Assembly: GCA_000787465.1 (NCBI GenBank)
Contig: JSYX01000338.1
Coordinates: forward strand, 1 to 37,311
Direction: 5' to 3'
DNA: 37,311 nt
From: Thermomucor indicae-seudaticae
Taxonomy: Eukaryota; Mucoromycota; Mucoromycetes; Mucorales; Lichtheimiaceae
The notes under the pieces are model-generated. The model had not been told where the DNA came from, searched no databases, and worked only from the letters and a program-made list of their open reading frames with translations. How positions within the stretch are numbered: the first letter of the stretch is position 1; each line of letters starts with the position of its first letter. A program made the translations under genes and the position numbers. Below are positions 9,700 to 20,176 of the stretch, in pieces.

Positions 9700-12120
9700 T
9701 AACGAACAGGGAAAAAGGTTGCAATGACGATTTCCGCGTCAGCATGTAAGATAACGGCACGAGCCTTTTCTGCTCAATACAGCATTGGTTACGATAGCCG
9801 TAATAAATCAAGTAGATCAGACACTTCCACTATCCATAAGCATCTAAACGCGTGTCTCATGTAGGCAAGCAAATCCATATTTAACAATGGTCGGTGCTTC
9901 TCATTTCGCCATAATTAGACCAAGTCTATTATGTTAATCGCAGCGTGAGTCTGAAGTAGATTTCCATCCGGGTTTAACGTCTTATCTTATGGTAATAGAT
10001 TGATTAGAGATCGTGTCTATGCTGGACCTTCTGTGAGTGCATAAGTTTAAACATACTCCGTCCTTTTCGGTGCCCAGCCGCGGACCTCTCGAGTATTGCA
10101 GTAAGAACGATTATCTTATCCGAATCCCTGCTTTCAGATGCTGTGACGGGCATCAGTTTGGCCTAAAATCAAGATATATGGCTCCGGAAGCAGGACACCC
10201 CGAACCATTCGGTATGCAAACAGACTCAACGGGTTTCATTATCGTAATCGCAATACACACCGTGAAACTCTAACAGCTGTATTCCAGGATCCATATTGGA
10301 AGAGTACAAGAGGGCCGCATTCCGAGTACACTCAAATATAGTCCATCTTTCCGACGAAGAGCATTTCGGTATATTTCTCGGAGCATTCGAAAAGGAAGCT
10401 TCGTCACTGTTGCGGGAGCGGCATATCAGTCGCGCCAACCCGACATCCCAAGGCTTCAGCAAGCTTCACAACCGATCTAGTACGTCACCAAAACAGGTGT
10501 TAACGGAAACCCTAACACGCATGCGAGAGGAAGCCAGCGTTAAAGCAACACTGAAAGTGGTAATGTGCATGCATGCGGAATGTCTGTCTCCACACACTGA
10601 ACCTCTTCTGTCTGGACGATAACAATCAACGACTGATCGATCGGCCGTCGCACTTGGACGATTTCCCCGACAGCATTGACAGAAAGCATAAAATATAAAG
10701 TTTGGTACGGGTCCGGGGACCGGGAACTGGCTTCCAAGTACGGTAAAACCGACGATCGGCACGCATTTCTCTCGTGTGCCTGAAATCTGAGTTTCACTGC
10801 CATCTACGCAGAATCTTGTGCTCTTCATCTTTGAAACAGTTCCACGTTCATTTGAATGGCTCCATCTGTCATAGTATGTTTTGCTGGCGCTATGGAAAAA
10901 ATAGTGAACATGGTCTTTCTTGCCTGGATCCGCTATAGGTACATCATCTGATTCAAGTTAATCCGGAAAGACAAAATGCGTGCGTCTGCGTACATCGTCC
11001 ACTTCACTGCTGTCAAAAGCTTTCATGTATAACGGTTCTGGTGACTTTCTAGGACAGGACTTTCGTAATTATTTACCCTCCGTCACTGATGAGATTTATA
11101 ACTGCTGCCAATTTGTAGGTGGCAATGGCCGTGCCGTGTTGCCGCATGTGTTTGCCAAGGGTGGATCTCCATTTAATATATGTTTATGGTTCACAATGCA
11201 AAACAGAAGCACTTAAGACCGCTTCCAGTCGTCTAAAACGCGATAGTCAAAGGCGCTATGGCTCACGGCAGCTTGCGGCTCGTCATGCCGATCCAAAAAA
11301 GAAACCCTTTTTAAACGTTTTCATCCAGAGCGACGAACCGTCGTAGCATGATCGCTGAAAGGTGACGGAAGTTTGAACAGACCGATAATTGCTTGTGAGG
11401 TTGACGCAATCCTCAGGGAAAAACACAAGATCACGAGAAGTCAATGCGTAATCCACAAGTTCACTCGGGACTGCCGGGGACAGTGAACTGCAACGGGCCT
11501 ACATCCACACCCACTATAGGCCTGGTTACAGACCCTTTTGTTTTTCGAGTGAATTGAAGACGCAAGCATTGCGCTGACTACCATCCAACGACATCATGAA
11601 ATGTATACGTTAGCAGTATGGTTTTAACGATGGGCATAGGACTTGTACTAAGCGGGAAGCTGGTTGTGTGTACGCAAATCGCTCGGCTGCGTCACTTAAG
11701 TGAGCAACCGCAGGAAACTTTGACGGCACAAAACAACGGGCTAGGGCATTTGCATTTCTTTTCAGTGCTTAAGTCGTCGTACGCTTCGCATTGCATTCAT
11801 ATCGCCTTCTGATCTCCGTGGAATGTAATCGTACCCCTTCACCCGCACCGCTTAACTAACGCAACCACTTCCTGCCTTGATATGAAGTAAAAGATGAGGT
11901 TCTGTGCAATCGATAGTTAAAAGTGATGTTCTAGGGGGTAAGCGTAGCATCTTTCATGTGTGTAGCCATCTACCTGTCTCTGTGTTGGCCTGGTATCCAG
12001 TTAGGCAGGTCAAGGTGCAGAATAAGCAAAATACCATACTATAACCACTTCATGCTCTACTTGAGGCCTTGCTTCTAAGACAGCCAGCCTCCTCTGTCAT
12101 TGGACGATATCCAGTGGTAT
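9700..12120. other. Long region without a supported gene
   Basis: About 2.4 kb in which I can defend no gene. The longest open frames (10037-10273 and 10296-10622 on plus, 10828-10466 and 10803-10540 on minus) overlap one another, show no known motif and do not splice into longer proteins. The minus-strand frame at 10803-10540 has a fairly protein-like stretch (YQTLYFMLSVNAVGEIVQV), which could be a relic of a gene or element. A small inverted repeat, GTTCACT..AGTGAAC, lies near 11459-11489. No transposon ends were recognised. Confidence 0.4.
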
Positions 12121-12480
12121 GTCTCCATCTTTAATATTCTACAAAGTCACAGATTGGTTTATAACCTTCATAGAGCAGTTGCAGAGTAGGAGGGAGGACA
12201 CAAATCAGTTGCCCGCATCATTCAGGATGGTAGGTTGCAAGTAGCTTGGCCCAGGCAAATCACAAAAAGCTATATTAGAAGAAAAACGCCTGAGGATGAT
12301 AGAGGAACTAGTTTCTCGAGGCGAGTAAGTACACGGGCGCTGGGCTGTACACTGTAAAGATTGCTTCATAGTATATGAGCATGATGCATATGCAAGTCGT
12401 AGCACCATAATTATCGGGAACGTTTCGCCGTTTGGACATAGCCGACGGGTTGATGCAAACAAGATTTTACATAAGCTTGG
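12121..12480 (+). other. Possible decayed coding sequence, unidentified
   Basis: A plus-strand frame runs from about 12170 to a perfect GTAAGT donor at 12325 and includes a helical, charged stretch (KAILEEKRLRMIEELVSRGE). It is interrupted by a TAG about 60 bases before that stretch. A second open stretch follows at about 12350-12483. I could not connect the two with good splice sites and do not recognise a family. It may be a pseudogene or a chance frame. Confidence 0.25.
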
Positions 12481-12701
12481 ATAACGACAGGCCATCAGTT
12501 GTGGATTTCATTGAGCAAACTGTTTACGTAAGGATTGAGTTACGGGATATGACACAAGACCAAGGAAACCGGTTGATAATAGGGTAAGGCTGCGTCGAGG
12601 ATCCTTTCTTGGTCTTGTCCCACCCAAGGTCCCTGCCAAGATCTGGGCATTCTGCGTTTAAAAGCAGCAACTCTCTCTTCCTCCGCTAAGTTTTCGCAGG
12701 A

Positions 12702-14062
12702 ATGGATTGTGCAATTTCTAACTCTTCGAAGAAGTATTCGCTACTTCCAAGGGACGGTATTCAAGATCAATGCAAGCGCTGCGTTCAGCGTGAAAAGGCG
12801 AAACCTCGAAGAATCATTCTGTGGACGGCTTTCACTGCCGCCCTATTTCTCCTTATAAAGTTGTTGCACGAGAGAAAACCGCATGAACCCTCTATACTGA
12901 ACGTAATAACTTGGGCTGCCAATGTATTCTCCACCTCGATCCATTAAAGTTTGTTTGAAAGATGGACCAAAAGTCTGCATTCTCCGCTAGGGAACCATCT
13001 ATTCCGTGGGCTGCGGGGCAAACCGTCTACGTTGTACCTGCCGATACTTACCGTGGCCTTCAAGTCAAGCAAGAAGGCAATCAGCATATCATCGTTACGG
13101 TAAGCTAAACTTCCATTCAAAAAGTTGTTTGACGTTAATTTTGTCTGTGCAGAAAGGCAATGTATACATTAACGTAAACCAGTCATTGGCCGAGACGACA
13201 GTCCGATTCGATATCAAGGTCCCGGATGAACTTGATCAAGGGCACATCGAGATTAGGCAATTTTATCCAGAAGAGACCGATGTTTTCGGCGTGGCGGTCG
13301 ACGTATGTTCCCTCATTTCAGCTGCTTCAGCCAGATTACTGATGTGTCACTGTATAGGCAATCTATGATAATCCACACCACCCTCGCTTGTGTATCAACC
13401 TGGATATTCGTATCGATCTGCCTTCTGCGGCCATCCTTGACATCCTTGATGTCGGTATCTCTAATAGTGTCATCGAAGCCGAAGGCCCGCTCCAATTCCG
13501 AGAGAGACTGACTCTCGCTGTTGCCAATGGCAATATTCTCATCAAGGTAATTAAATCAGGATAAAAGAGCCCATTACGTTGCCAACTGCAGCACCAATGA
13601 TACGACATGGATACTTAGGACATAAAATCCGGTCGTGCTGTCTTTACAACCGCGAACGGAATCATCCAGGGCCACTTGAGGAGCCTTGCCGATGATCTCA
13701 CGGCAAATACCGCCAATGGCAACATTGATCTGAGTATCGCAAGCATAACGGCGTCACCCAGAATTAGCTTGGGAACTTCTAACGGCGACCTCAACTTGTC
13801 TATTGTAAGTAGATAGGTCCTTTTTGAGCCAGGAGCGCCCTCCACCAATACTCTCTTTTAGCCTGACACAGTCAACAATGAATTCAATATCAAAACCGTG
13901 CTGGGAAAAGTCAATGTTGAAGCCACAGAGCCCGTGAAACTGCACTTTACTGGCCCAAGAAGATCCCACCATGTCCGTGGATACTATGGAGACGAAGCGG
14001 ATAATGCAGCGACTGTGAAGTTGGCTTCAGTAGTTGGAAAGGCTTCACTCCGCTATGTCTAA
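12702..14062 (+). CDS. Membrane-anchored DUF4097-like beta-repeat protein
   Basis: Function unknown. Six exons (12702-12902, 12962-13099, 13153-13302, 13358-13546, 13619-13804, 13862-14062) join in frame to about 355 residues. The N-terminus is cytosolic-type and basic (KYSLLPRDG, then CVQREKAKPRR), followed by one hydrophobic helix, ILWTAFTAALFLLIKLL, so a type II membrane protein is likely. The rest is beta-rich with repeating NG turns (LAVANGNILIK, FTTANGIIQG, NTANGNIDLS, LGTSNGDLNLS), a pattern typical of DUF4097/adhesin-like beta-solenoid domains, and there are no catalytic motifs. Joining the first exon through the 59-nt intron is favoured because both sides are in phase 0; otherwise translation could begin at 12962 without the membrane segment. 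A TTTAAAAG element at about 12656 is a possible TATA-like site. Confidence 0.7.
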
Positions 14063-14439
14063 GCTGAAGTTTTTTCCTTCCATTGTGCGCTATTCATTTT
14101 GTCTTTACGGAATAAGCCAATTCCGTTTTTGCGCCAAGCATAAAGCACGATTCACATCGGCAAGATAACCACGTATGAGCCGAATAAACAAGAATATTTC
14201 CTCCCAAGTTATTGCATATTATCCACGGAACGCAAAAGTCCTGCGTTCTGCAACTGCCGAAATCCTGAAAGCTGGACTTATCACATCTTTGTAGGGCATA
14301 ATCAGTAGCTCTTATGAACGGTTCTACTATATTACAACTTTGAAAGTACGTATATGTTATTTGGTACCTGGATCCGTCATATCTTATCACAGTCGCGGTA
14401 TCTTTGCGACGTCGCATTTAGTTTCTGTTTACTGTCAGA
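14063..14439. other. Spacer, possibly decayed 5' part of the adjacent hydrolase pseudogene
   Basis: No coding frame can be supported. The position directly upstream of a recognisable hydrolase C-terminal fragment suggests that the lost N-terminal part once lay here, but I see no HGGG or GDSAGG motif. Confidence 0.35.
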
Positions 14440-14716
14440 AACGCTATATCTCTGATGAGCAGGCGTGTTCAGAGATCACGGGATCGCCTCTTCGAGCCTC
14501 GGTTGTCGACTTACATGGTCTGCCTCGGGCATTGAATATCATAGCAGAGGCTGATATACTCAGAGATAAAGGCGAGGCGTATGCTGTCAAGCTGCTACAG
14601 CTGGTGTTGAAGTCTTGACGACCCGCTTTCTCGGTATCCTTCACGATTTCTTTACCATGCCTGGCTTGACGCCTTCAGGCGAAGTTATCCTTGGCCAGAC
14701 TGCTATTACGCCGTGA
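14440..14716 (+). pseudogene. C-terminal fragment of an alpha/beta-hydrolase (HSL-type), broken
   Basis: The fragment reads RYISDEQACSEI, SPLRASVVDLHGLPRAL and AEADILRDKGEAYAVKLLQ. This corresponds to the SPLLATKEELQGLPPAL and AESDMFRDEAEEYARRL region of the intact hydrolase at 15014-16234 and includes the family's acidic catalytic region. One base is missing near 14600, after the codons for KLLQ. In the next frame the reading continues as GVEV and TTRFLGILHDFF, which holds the expected catalytic-His segment, and ends at the stop at 14714-14716. No N-terminal half with an oxyanion hole or nucleophile is present, so this is a truncated, frameshifted paralogue. Its sequence differs clearly from the intact copy, so duplication was not recent. 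Confidence 0.8.
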
Positions 14717-15013
14717 AGAATTTGGGGTAAGTGCAATGCTCCTTGAAAACAAGATTGACAAAAATGTTTGTTTGTACGTCTCGCAAACTCAATGGGGGCC
14801 GTGCTTAGTTCAGGAAAAGTCGGGTAAATTTCTGCCGATTGGGAAAAGAAGCCGCATCTTCTTGTCGTAACACGAGTTTGGGCTGAGCCAACCGCAGGCA
14901 TGCGACACAATAAAGTGAGGCTTATTCTGCATGGCGTGTGCGACGATGGGGACGAACTCAATAAAAAGCTGTATGAGTTGCCAGTTTCCCATGCGTTTTC
15001 TTTCCCAATAACC

Positions 15014-16234
15014 ATGACTCTCAACGACACTAAACACCCACCCGTCCACCCTCTATATGCAGAATTCCTTCGGCAGCAAAAGTCTGCACCTCCGCTGGAA
15101 AGCCTGGGGATAGAGGAATTCCGTGAAATACAGAATAATCGGCTGAGCAAACTTGGTGTTCCTTTGCCAGAAGTAAACGCAAAGGAACTCACTGTTCAGA
15201 GTAACGGTAAGTCTGTTGAACTTCATATCATTCGACCGGTTGGCTCCGAGAATGAGACGTTGCCTGCCATCCTCTACTTGTAAGCATGTATGCATCGCAC
15301 CTTATCACTACGGATGCTTATCCCAGGAAAAATCAAGACACGGTGGTGGATTTTTTTCTGGCTCCAAACACTCTCATGCCAAGATTATTCGTGACGTAAG
15401 TAAAAGTAGACGATCTTCCTCTCATTCCATATAAAAACTAACATTATCGTCTATTCAAGCTCTGTGTCAAGGCTCATATGGCGGTGGTCTTTGTGGAGTA
15501 CTCGCTGAGTCCTGAAGTCAAGTTCCCGGTCGCTCTCGAGGAATGCTATGCAGCACTACTTTGGTTGCACAACAACGCCAGCTCCATCAACGTCAATCCA
15601 GACCAAATTGCTGTTGTTGGCGACTCGGCCGGTGGCAACTTGTCAGCCGCTTTGCCCAGTTAAGTCCATATATGAAGCGAAAAAAAGGAATTGATTACGC
15701 TGATGCACGTTTGCCGGTATCAGTTCTTGCAAAGGAACGTGACCATGGCAATATTATCAAGGCTCAGGTCTTGATCTATCCCGCCTGTGCAGCGACACGA
15801 GAAGCGTTTGAATCGTACGAAATTTTTGGCAATGGCGACTATATCACGTCCAAGAAAGACACCGATAAAATGAGTGCTATCTATTATTCAGAGCCTCCAC
15901 TGGAGCTTAATAATAAGCTGGCAACTCCTCTTTTGGCTACGAAGGAAGAACTACAAGGACTTCCACCTGCACTCGTTTTCACAGCTGAATCTGACATGTT
16001 CCGCGATGAAGCGGAAGAGTATGCGCGCCGTTTGATGGACGCTGGCGTGGCGACAACAGCTGTTCGCGTCCTTGGAACCAGTAAGTAGAGATAATACCAA
16101 AACTAATAGCGGCACGCCTCATTTGGTCTGCTTTAGTTCACGGTTACATCATGATTCCTTTCGACACCCCGCAGTACAGGTTCACAATTTCCACGATTGC
16201 CCGGCAACTCAAGGATACTTTTGCGCTGAACTAG
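15014..16234 (+). CDS. Alpha/beta-hydrolase fold-3 esterase/lipase (hormone-sensitive-lipase family)
   Basis: Serine hydrolase acting on carboxyl esters; the natural substrate is unknown. Five exons (15014-15279, 15338-15395, 15460-15658, 15724-16080, 16137-16234) give 325 residues. The oxyanion-hole motif HGGG is at 90-93, the nucleophile elbow GDSAGG has Ser164, the acid is Asp265 in ESDMFRDE, and the catalytic His is His295 in IHGY. An N-terminal cap segment (HPLYAEFLRQQ) is typical. No signal peptide is seen, so it is probably intracellular. The start at 15014 is preferred to an in-frame ATG at 14900 because homology-like sequence begins near PPVHPLYAEF. All introns are GT..AG and in phase. 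It is flanked on both sides by broken paralogues, making it the only surviving member of a small tandem array. Confidence 0.88.
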
Positions 16235-16698
16235 ATCTTGAGAATCCAAATGATTGCTGTATTTACAACATAAACGTATTAAAAAAGATTGTGATCAATC
16301 ATAACGCGCTTTGTCTGTCTTGCTTTTGTTTCAACTGTAGTGCTATTCATCATGTAAGATTTACCGATCGCTAACTTACCATGACTATATTATTGCAAGC
16401 CCTCCTCCTGATTCACCTATCACATGCTGCTTCCATTGAGCAAAAGAATAAGGATCTTCAAAATGAAGGACAAAGCACTGAACCAGTCCAGGCCGCTCTG
16501 GATACTGATATGAAGCAATTTTTCCTCTGCCGAAAGCCACTGTAAAGGTCATGATAGCTGAGAGCGACAAAAGTCGCTCCAAGTTCCCACCCTTCAATGC
16601 GTTGGCGTTCAGAACTATATCTTACTGTCATTATTCACGCGTGAGCGGCACGGTGACCCCCCTAAACAAGCGGTTTAAGCTAACATGCGTCAGTCATA
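16235..16698. other. Spacer between esterase and its downstream pseudogene
   Basis: No supported gene. A minus-strand frame at 16597-16385 is open for 70 codons but has no recognised motif. The second half probably corresponds to the missing first exon of the downstream broken hydrolase, although I cannot align it. Confidence 0.35.
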
Positions 16699-17547
16699 GA
16701 AGAGGGCGGATCTTTGGCTCGAGGTGCACCCACAGCAAACTTATGCAAGACTGAAGCGCGTCCTATAGTAAAGGATACAACTTGTTTGAGCTTTTGCAAC
16801 TCAAGTACCTTGCAGATTTACGAGAAGGCACGCGTCACTGTGATCTATGTCGAGTTCCTTGAGCTCTGAAGCCAAGGTTCTTGCGGGGCGCTTAAGGAAT
16901 GCTCTACAATGTTACTCGGGGTACGTGACATTGCAATCTCTGTTCAAGTTACAGACCAGCTTGCAGCACGCGTTGATTCGGCTGGTGGCATCCTTGTCCA
17001 TTACTCTTTCCAGACGTGTTGCTGTCCCTTACATTGCCATCGAGCAAGATGTTTGACGGAAAAATCCCGCCAATTTTGTCAAATTATCGCAATGTGGGAG
17101 ACGTCATCAAGACCCAAGCATTGCTGCACCCACGTGTAGTAGCATCACGAGATTGCTTTGAGTCCTACGAATTACTTTGCCAAAGCGCTTGTTTTCTACT
17201 CAAAGGAGAGGTCGAGGATGCAATGAACACTTATTACCTTTCTGCTCCGCCGGTGACATTAAACAAGCTGATTCCAGCGACAAAATAAGCGCTACAAGAA
17301 CTTCCGCCTACCGTGATATTTACGATTGAACCTGATATTCTCCGCCCGACGTCTGACGGATGCTGCAGTCGACACTATAGCCGTTCGTGTCATTCGCACG
17401 AGTAAGCATATGATATAACCCAGAATAATCTAACAGAGTTATCTGATAAAAAGAAAAGTACCAATAGGTCGTGTGCACACTGCTATTCCTGCTAAGCATT
17501 CGATATATCGTCATAGAATCTCTGTGATTGCCACAACGCTTGCATGA
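16699..17547 (+). pseudogene. Third alpha/beta-hydrolase paralogue, heavily broken
   Basis: Follows the exon order of the intact esterase. GRIFGSRCTHSKLMQD (about 16705-16752) corresponds to GGGFFSGSKHSHAKIIRD. YEKARVTVIYVEF follows an intron-like CAG. VDSAGG near 16978 retains the nucleophile elbow. GDVIKTQALLHPRVVASRDC and FESYELL correspond to the IIKAQVLIYPA region. ALQELPPTVIFTIEPDILRP is the acid region. A final VHTAIPAKHSIYRHRIS lies near 17470-17520. Disabling changes include TGA at 16866-16868, TAA at 17286-17288 and loss of the HGGG motif. Compared with the 14440-14716 fragment it is more complete but more damaged. Confidence 0.82.
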
Positions 17548-17612
17548 TATCTTTGAACAGAAGTAATAAGGACTAATTTCGCAGACGTATTCTAGAGACT
17601 TTAGCAAAGATA

Positions 17613-18434
17613 CGGTCGGCCCCCACTTTTTGCAACGGCAAAATCCGCAGAATCCGTTGCAAAAAACCGGGTGTTGCAAAACCCGGGGGATCCAAAGCAG
17701 TAGGCTGCCCACGTGATTAACGCGGGAAGTGCAACGCATGTCCTACACTACCGGTCAAACAGTCTGCATGCCGTTAGATAGTCCGAAACATAGCAGGTGT
17801 ATGCAGACTTTTTGACGGGTAGCGTATATCTATAGGAACGATGATCGGAATAGCTTAGCCAGGATGATCTAATATCCTAACGGACATCATAACAGAGTTG
17901 CCCTATCCCCAATTGGACAACACAAAGAGCATAAGGGTATATATTGAACAAATGAAACCATAAACAAAGACTACATTTGAATACTGTAATTGTGGCCTTC
18001 CTTTCAGCTAAGGCACCCCTACAAGCTGTCCTAAGCTCATGGAGAAACATGAAAACACGCCTTTTAAAAGGGCGCCGCAGGACCGCTCTGTTACCATGCA
18101 GTAACTAGCAGCATGGCAAAGGCTGAGCACGCAACATAATACGCGGCCATTGATTTCTCAATACTTTACGGAGGAACAAGAGATTTGTCTAATGGCCGAA
18201 ATAACTCCCTTTATTCATGCTGTGACTGGCCAAGATAGCAGCTAATTTGCTTTGAGCTTCAACTTCTATTGGTTGACTTATACCCCGCTTCAGTGCAACG
18301 ACCATTTTTCTCGTTGCAAGTTGCGCAACAGCGGGGGTTGCAAAACTCTATAACAGATTTTAAGTATTCCATGACTCTATTTGCAAAAAGCCGGGTGTTG
18401 CAAAAACCGGGGTCGCAAAAAGCGGGGCTGACTG
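17613..18434. mobile_element. Non-autonomous pogo/Fot1-like DNA transposon (about 820 bp)
   Basis: The two ends form an imperfect terminal inverted repeat of about 24 bp. The left end begins CGGTCGGCCCCCACTTTTTG. The complement of the right end begins CAGTCAGCCCCGCTTTTTGC. A TA dinucleotide flanks each end (17611-17612 and 18435-18436), as in Tc1/mariner/pogo insertion. Inside each end are short tandem repeats of the type TTGCAAAAA-N-CCGGG (17657-17688; 18381-18427). No transposase frame is present, so the element depends on a partner elsewhere. A second small transposon sits inside it. The CAGT start and subterminal repeats favour pogo/Fot1 over Tc1; that subfamily assignment is inference. 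Confidence 0.65.
17746..17824. mobile_element. 79-bp Tc1/mariner-type MITE, nested
   Basis: Nearly the whole element is an inverted repeat. The left arm is 17748-17773 (starts CTACCGGTCAAACAGTCTGC) and the right arm, 17822-17797 on the complement, starts CTACCCGTCAAAAAGTCTGC. TA dinucleotides at 17744-17745 and 17825-17826 match the Tc1/mariner target duplication. The arm resembles the terminus of the element that begins at 37164. It lies inside the larger element at 17613-18434 and so inserted after it. Confidence 0.75.
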
Positions 18435-20083
18435 TAATTAGTCTTGAATCCATGGAAAATACATAAAATGTTAGCAGGATTTACAAGTGCTAACAAACTC
18501 TACCAAGAGTGTGCTGTTTGAGAGTAGATAGTAAGTTTATAAGAAGACCGTTTTGGAAACTGACAGAAACTTTCATGAAGGGATCTGTGCCTGAGAGACT
18601 ATTCGAAAAGCTTCTGCTACGTGTCAATTTGTTTCTATAGAGATCCTCCTATTTAGACACCCAATAGCAGTAAAAAGGTCGGATATTGAATCCCGTCTGT
18701 AATAATGTCACCATGACTGTTAGAAGTTCTTCCTTCCTTCTTCGAAGAATAAATACTTGTCTCACAGTACTCCTTCTCGTCTCAGCTCCATCAACCAACA
18801 ACCAATACAGCAATGTCTCCCACTCTGAATCAGTAACCATACCTGCACTATGTCTCGTAAACGTGCATGTAAAGGTCAGAATAGCAATGAGACCAACAGT
18901 CCAGTGGTTTCTGCAGTTCGGTTTAAAAGTAGTTCATTTAGCTGTTCGTTTGTACGTTTCGCTGTTTACCTTAATTAGTGCACCACGCGTTTCAGTTACC
19001 AGTGCATTGCCCATCTTCAACGTCAAAAATGTTCGCTCCGAAAAAATTTTTAACCCCTTAAAAGCGTGGGAAAGAAAGATTAAACGGGGCGGGTTGCCTA
19101 GAAACCAAAAATTTTGGCCCCTTAAAAGCGAGAGAAAGAAAGGCCCGTCTAGGGATTAGGACCTACAATATTATGGTGACGTCAACACTGCATTTACTCT
19201 GGCTGCAAAAGAACTTTGACGTGGTAGGTAACACAATGCATACTTTTCTCATGTGCACGAAGATGCAGTCTGAACTTCTTGCTCATCGACAAGACCTTCC
19301 CAGCTGCGTTCCCGGGTTACAGAGTGCAAATCCGATTTTGATTGCTTTGTAAGCCGCAACGTGGTCGACGATGCGGTTAAAATTTTATCTGTAAGATATC
19401 TGGTGCCCTTTCTATGAAAGTGGTACCAGAATGCATTCCGAGATTCTCTTCTCCGATTTGCCAGAGGTTTTGAGCTTTGGTCCTCTGAGGCAGAGCTCAA
19501 ATTGGTGAATGGTATAACATTTATATTTTATACAAAACACAGGGCATCCGTTGGTCAACCTTCGCAGAGTTCGGCTTCATTTGGCGCCACTTGAAGTTTA
19601 TGTTCATTCTGTTAACAGTCTGCGACCGTGGTCGCCGGCCAAAGTAAGATGAGGTTGGCTGTAAGCCGTTCAAGTGCTTCTAGGATGCGGTTCGGTCTTT
19701 ATGTTTGGATGGTTAAACATCTGTGGTTGCGTGGTTGGGCGCTTGCAGCGCCATAGCTCAAGGTCTTTTTTGCACTTTTGTCTGGTGTTAGCATATTGCC
19801 AGGACCTGTAGGAAATCATACCGCCTTCTGACCTTGACTCTTTCATTTCTTGTGATTCTCAGTATTTATTTGTTCCAACCTAAAGGTCCGCCTAAAAGCG
19901 CTTAGCAATTCCTGCGCTCCCAAGAATAAAGATTGTGGCAACCGTGATACTGTCTGATCATTGAAGTTGGACCATAGCTCCAACCATCTATTTGCATAGC
20001 GAAGATAAATAGCCACTCCCGTCCGATCTCCACGATATTGGTTAGACGAGCGAAGTAACAGAATTTTTTACACGTAGATCATG
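18435..20083. other. Gene-poor region with repeats
   Basis: About 1.6 kb without a supported gene. A plus frame (18686-19159) and a minus frame (19500-19249, basic and Ser-rich) are open but unrecognised. A pair of short direct repeats is listed separately. The region may be made largely of decayed mobile DNA, judging from its neighbours. Confidence 0.4.
19052..19142. repeat. Two imperfect 27-bp direct repeats, 64 bp apart
   Basis: Copies at 19052-19078 and 19116-19142 share the core CCCCTTAAAAGCG followed by a G/A-rich GAAAGAAAG stretch; each is preceded by an A/T-rich tract (AAAAAATTTTT and AAAAATTTT). The second copy ends near CCCGTCTAGGG. They could be subterminal repeats of an unrecognised element, but no matching inverted end was found in the window. 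Confidence 0.6.
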
Positions 20084-20085
20084 CG

Positions 20086-20103
20086 CGACGCGTTTCGACG
20101 CGA
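20086..20103 (+). promoter_or_regulatory. MluI cell-cycle box (MCB) upstream of PSF1
   Basis: A perfect ACGCGT at 20088-20093, followed by a near copy ACGCGA at 20098-20103, lies about 85 bp before the PSF1 start codon. ACGCGT is the binding site of MBF-type (Swi6/Mbp1/Res) factors that drive G1/S expression of replication genes in fungi, which suits a GINS subunit. Binding is inferred from the motif only. Confidence 0.6.
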
Positions 20104-20176
20104 TGCTCTCTTTTTTTTTTCATTATGAGCGGAGAAGTCTCAGGAACGAAAAAACAGAAAAGGTCACCCTCTTCCA

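Noticed and set aside
10226..10828. Overlapping ORFs on both strands as a hidden gene
   Set aside because: None shows a recognisable domain and they cannot all be real; no splice model improved any of them.
17320..17739. 139-codon minus-strand ORF
   Set aside because: It overlaps the decayed hydrolase on the plus strand and the end of a transposon; no independent evidence.
19600..19800. Possible tRNA-like fold in a GGTTGGCTG..GTTCAAGTG stretch
   Set aside because: No complete A box plus B box at correct spacing and no acceptor stem pairing.
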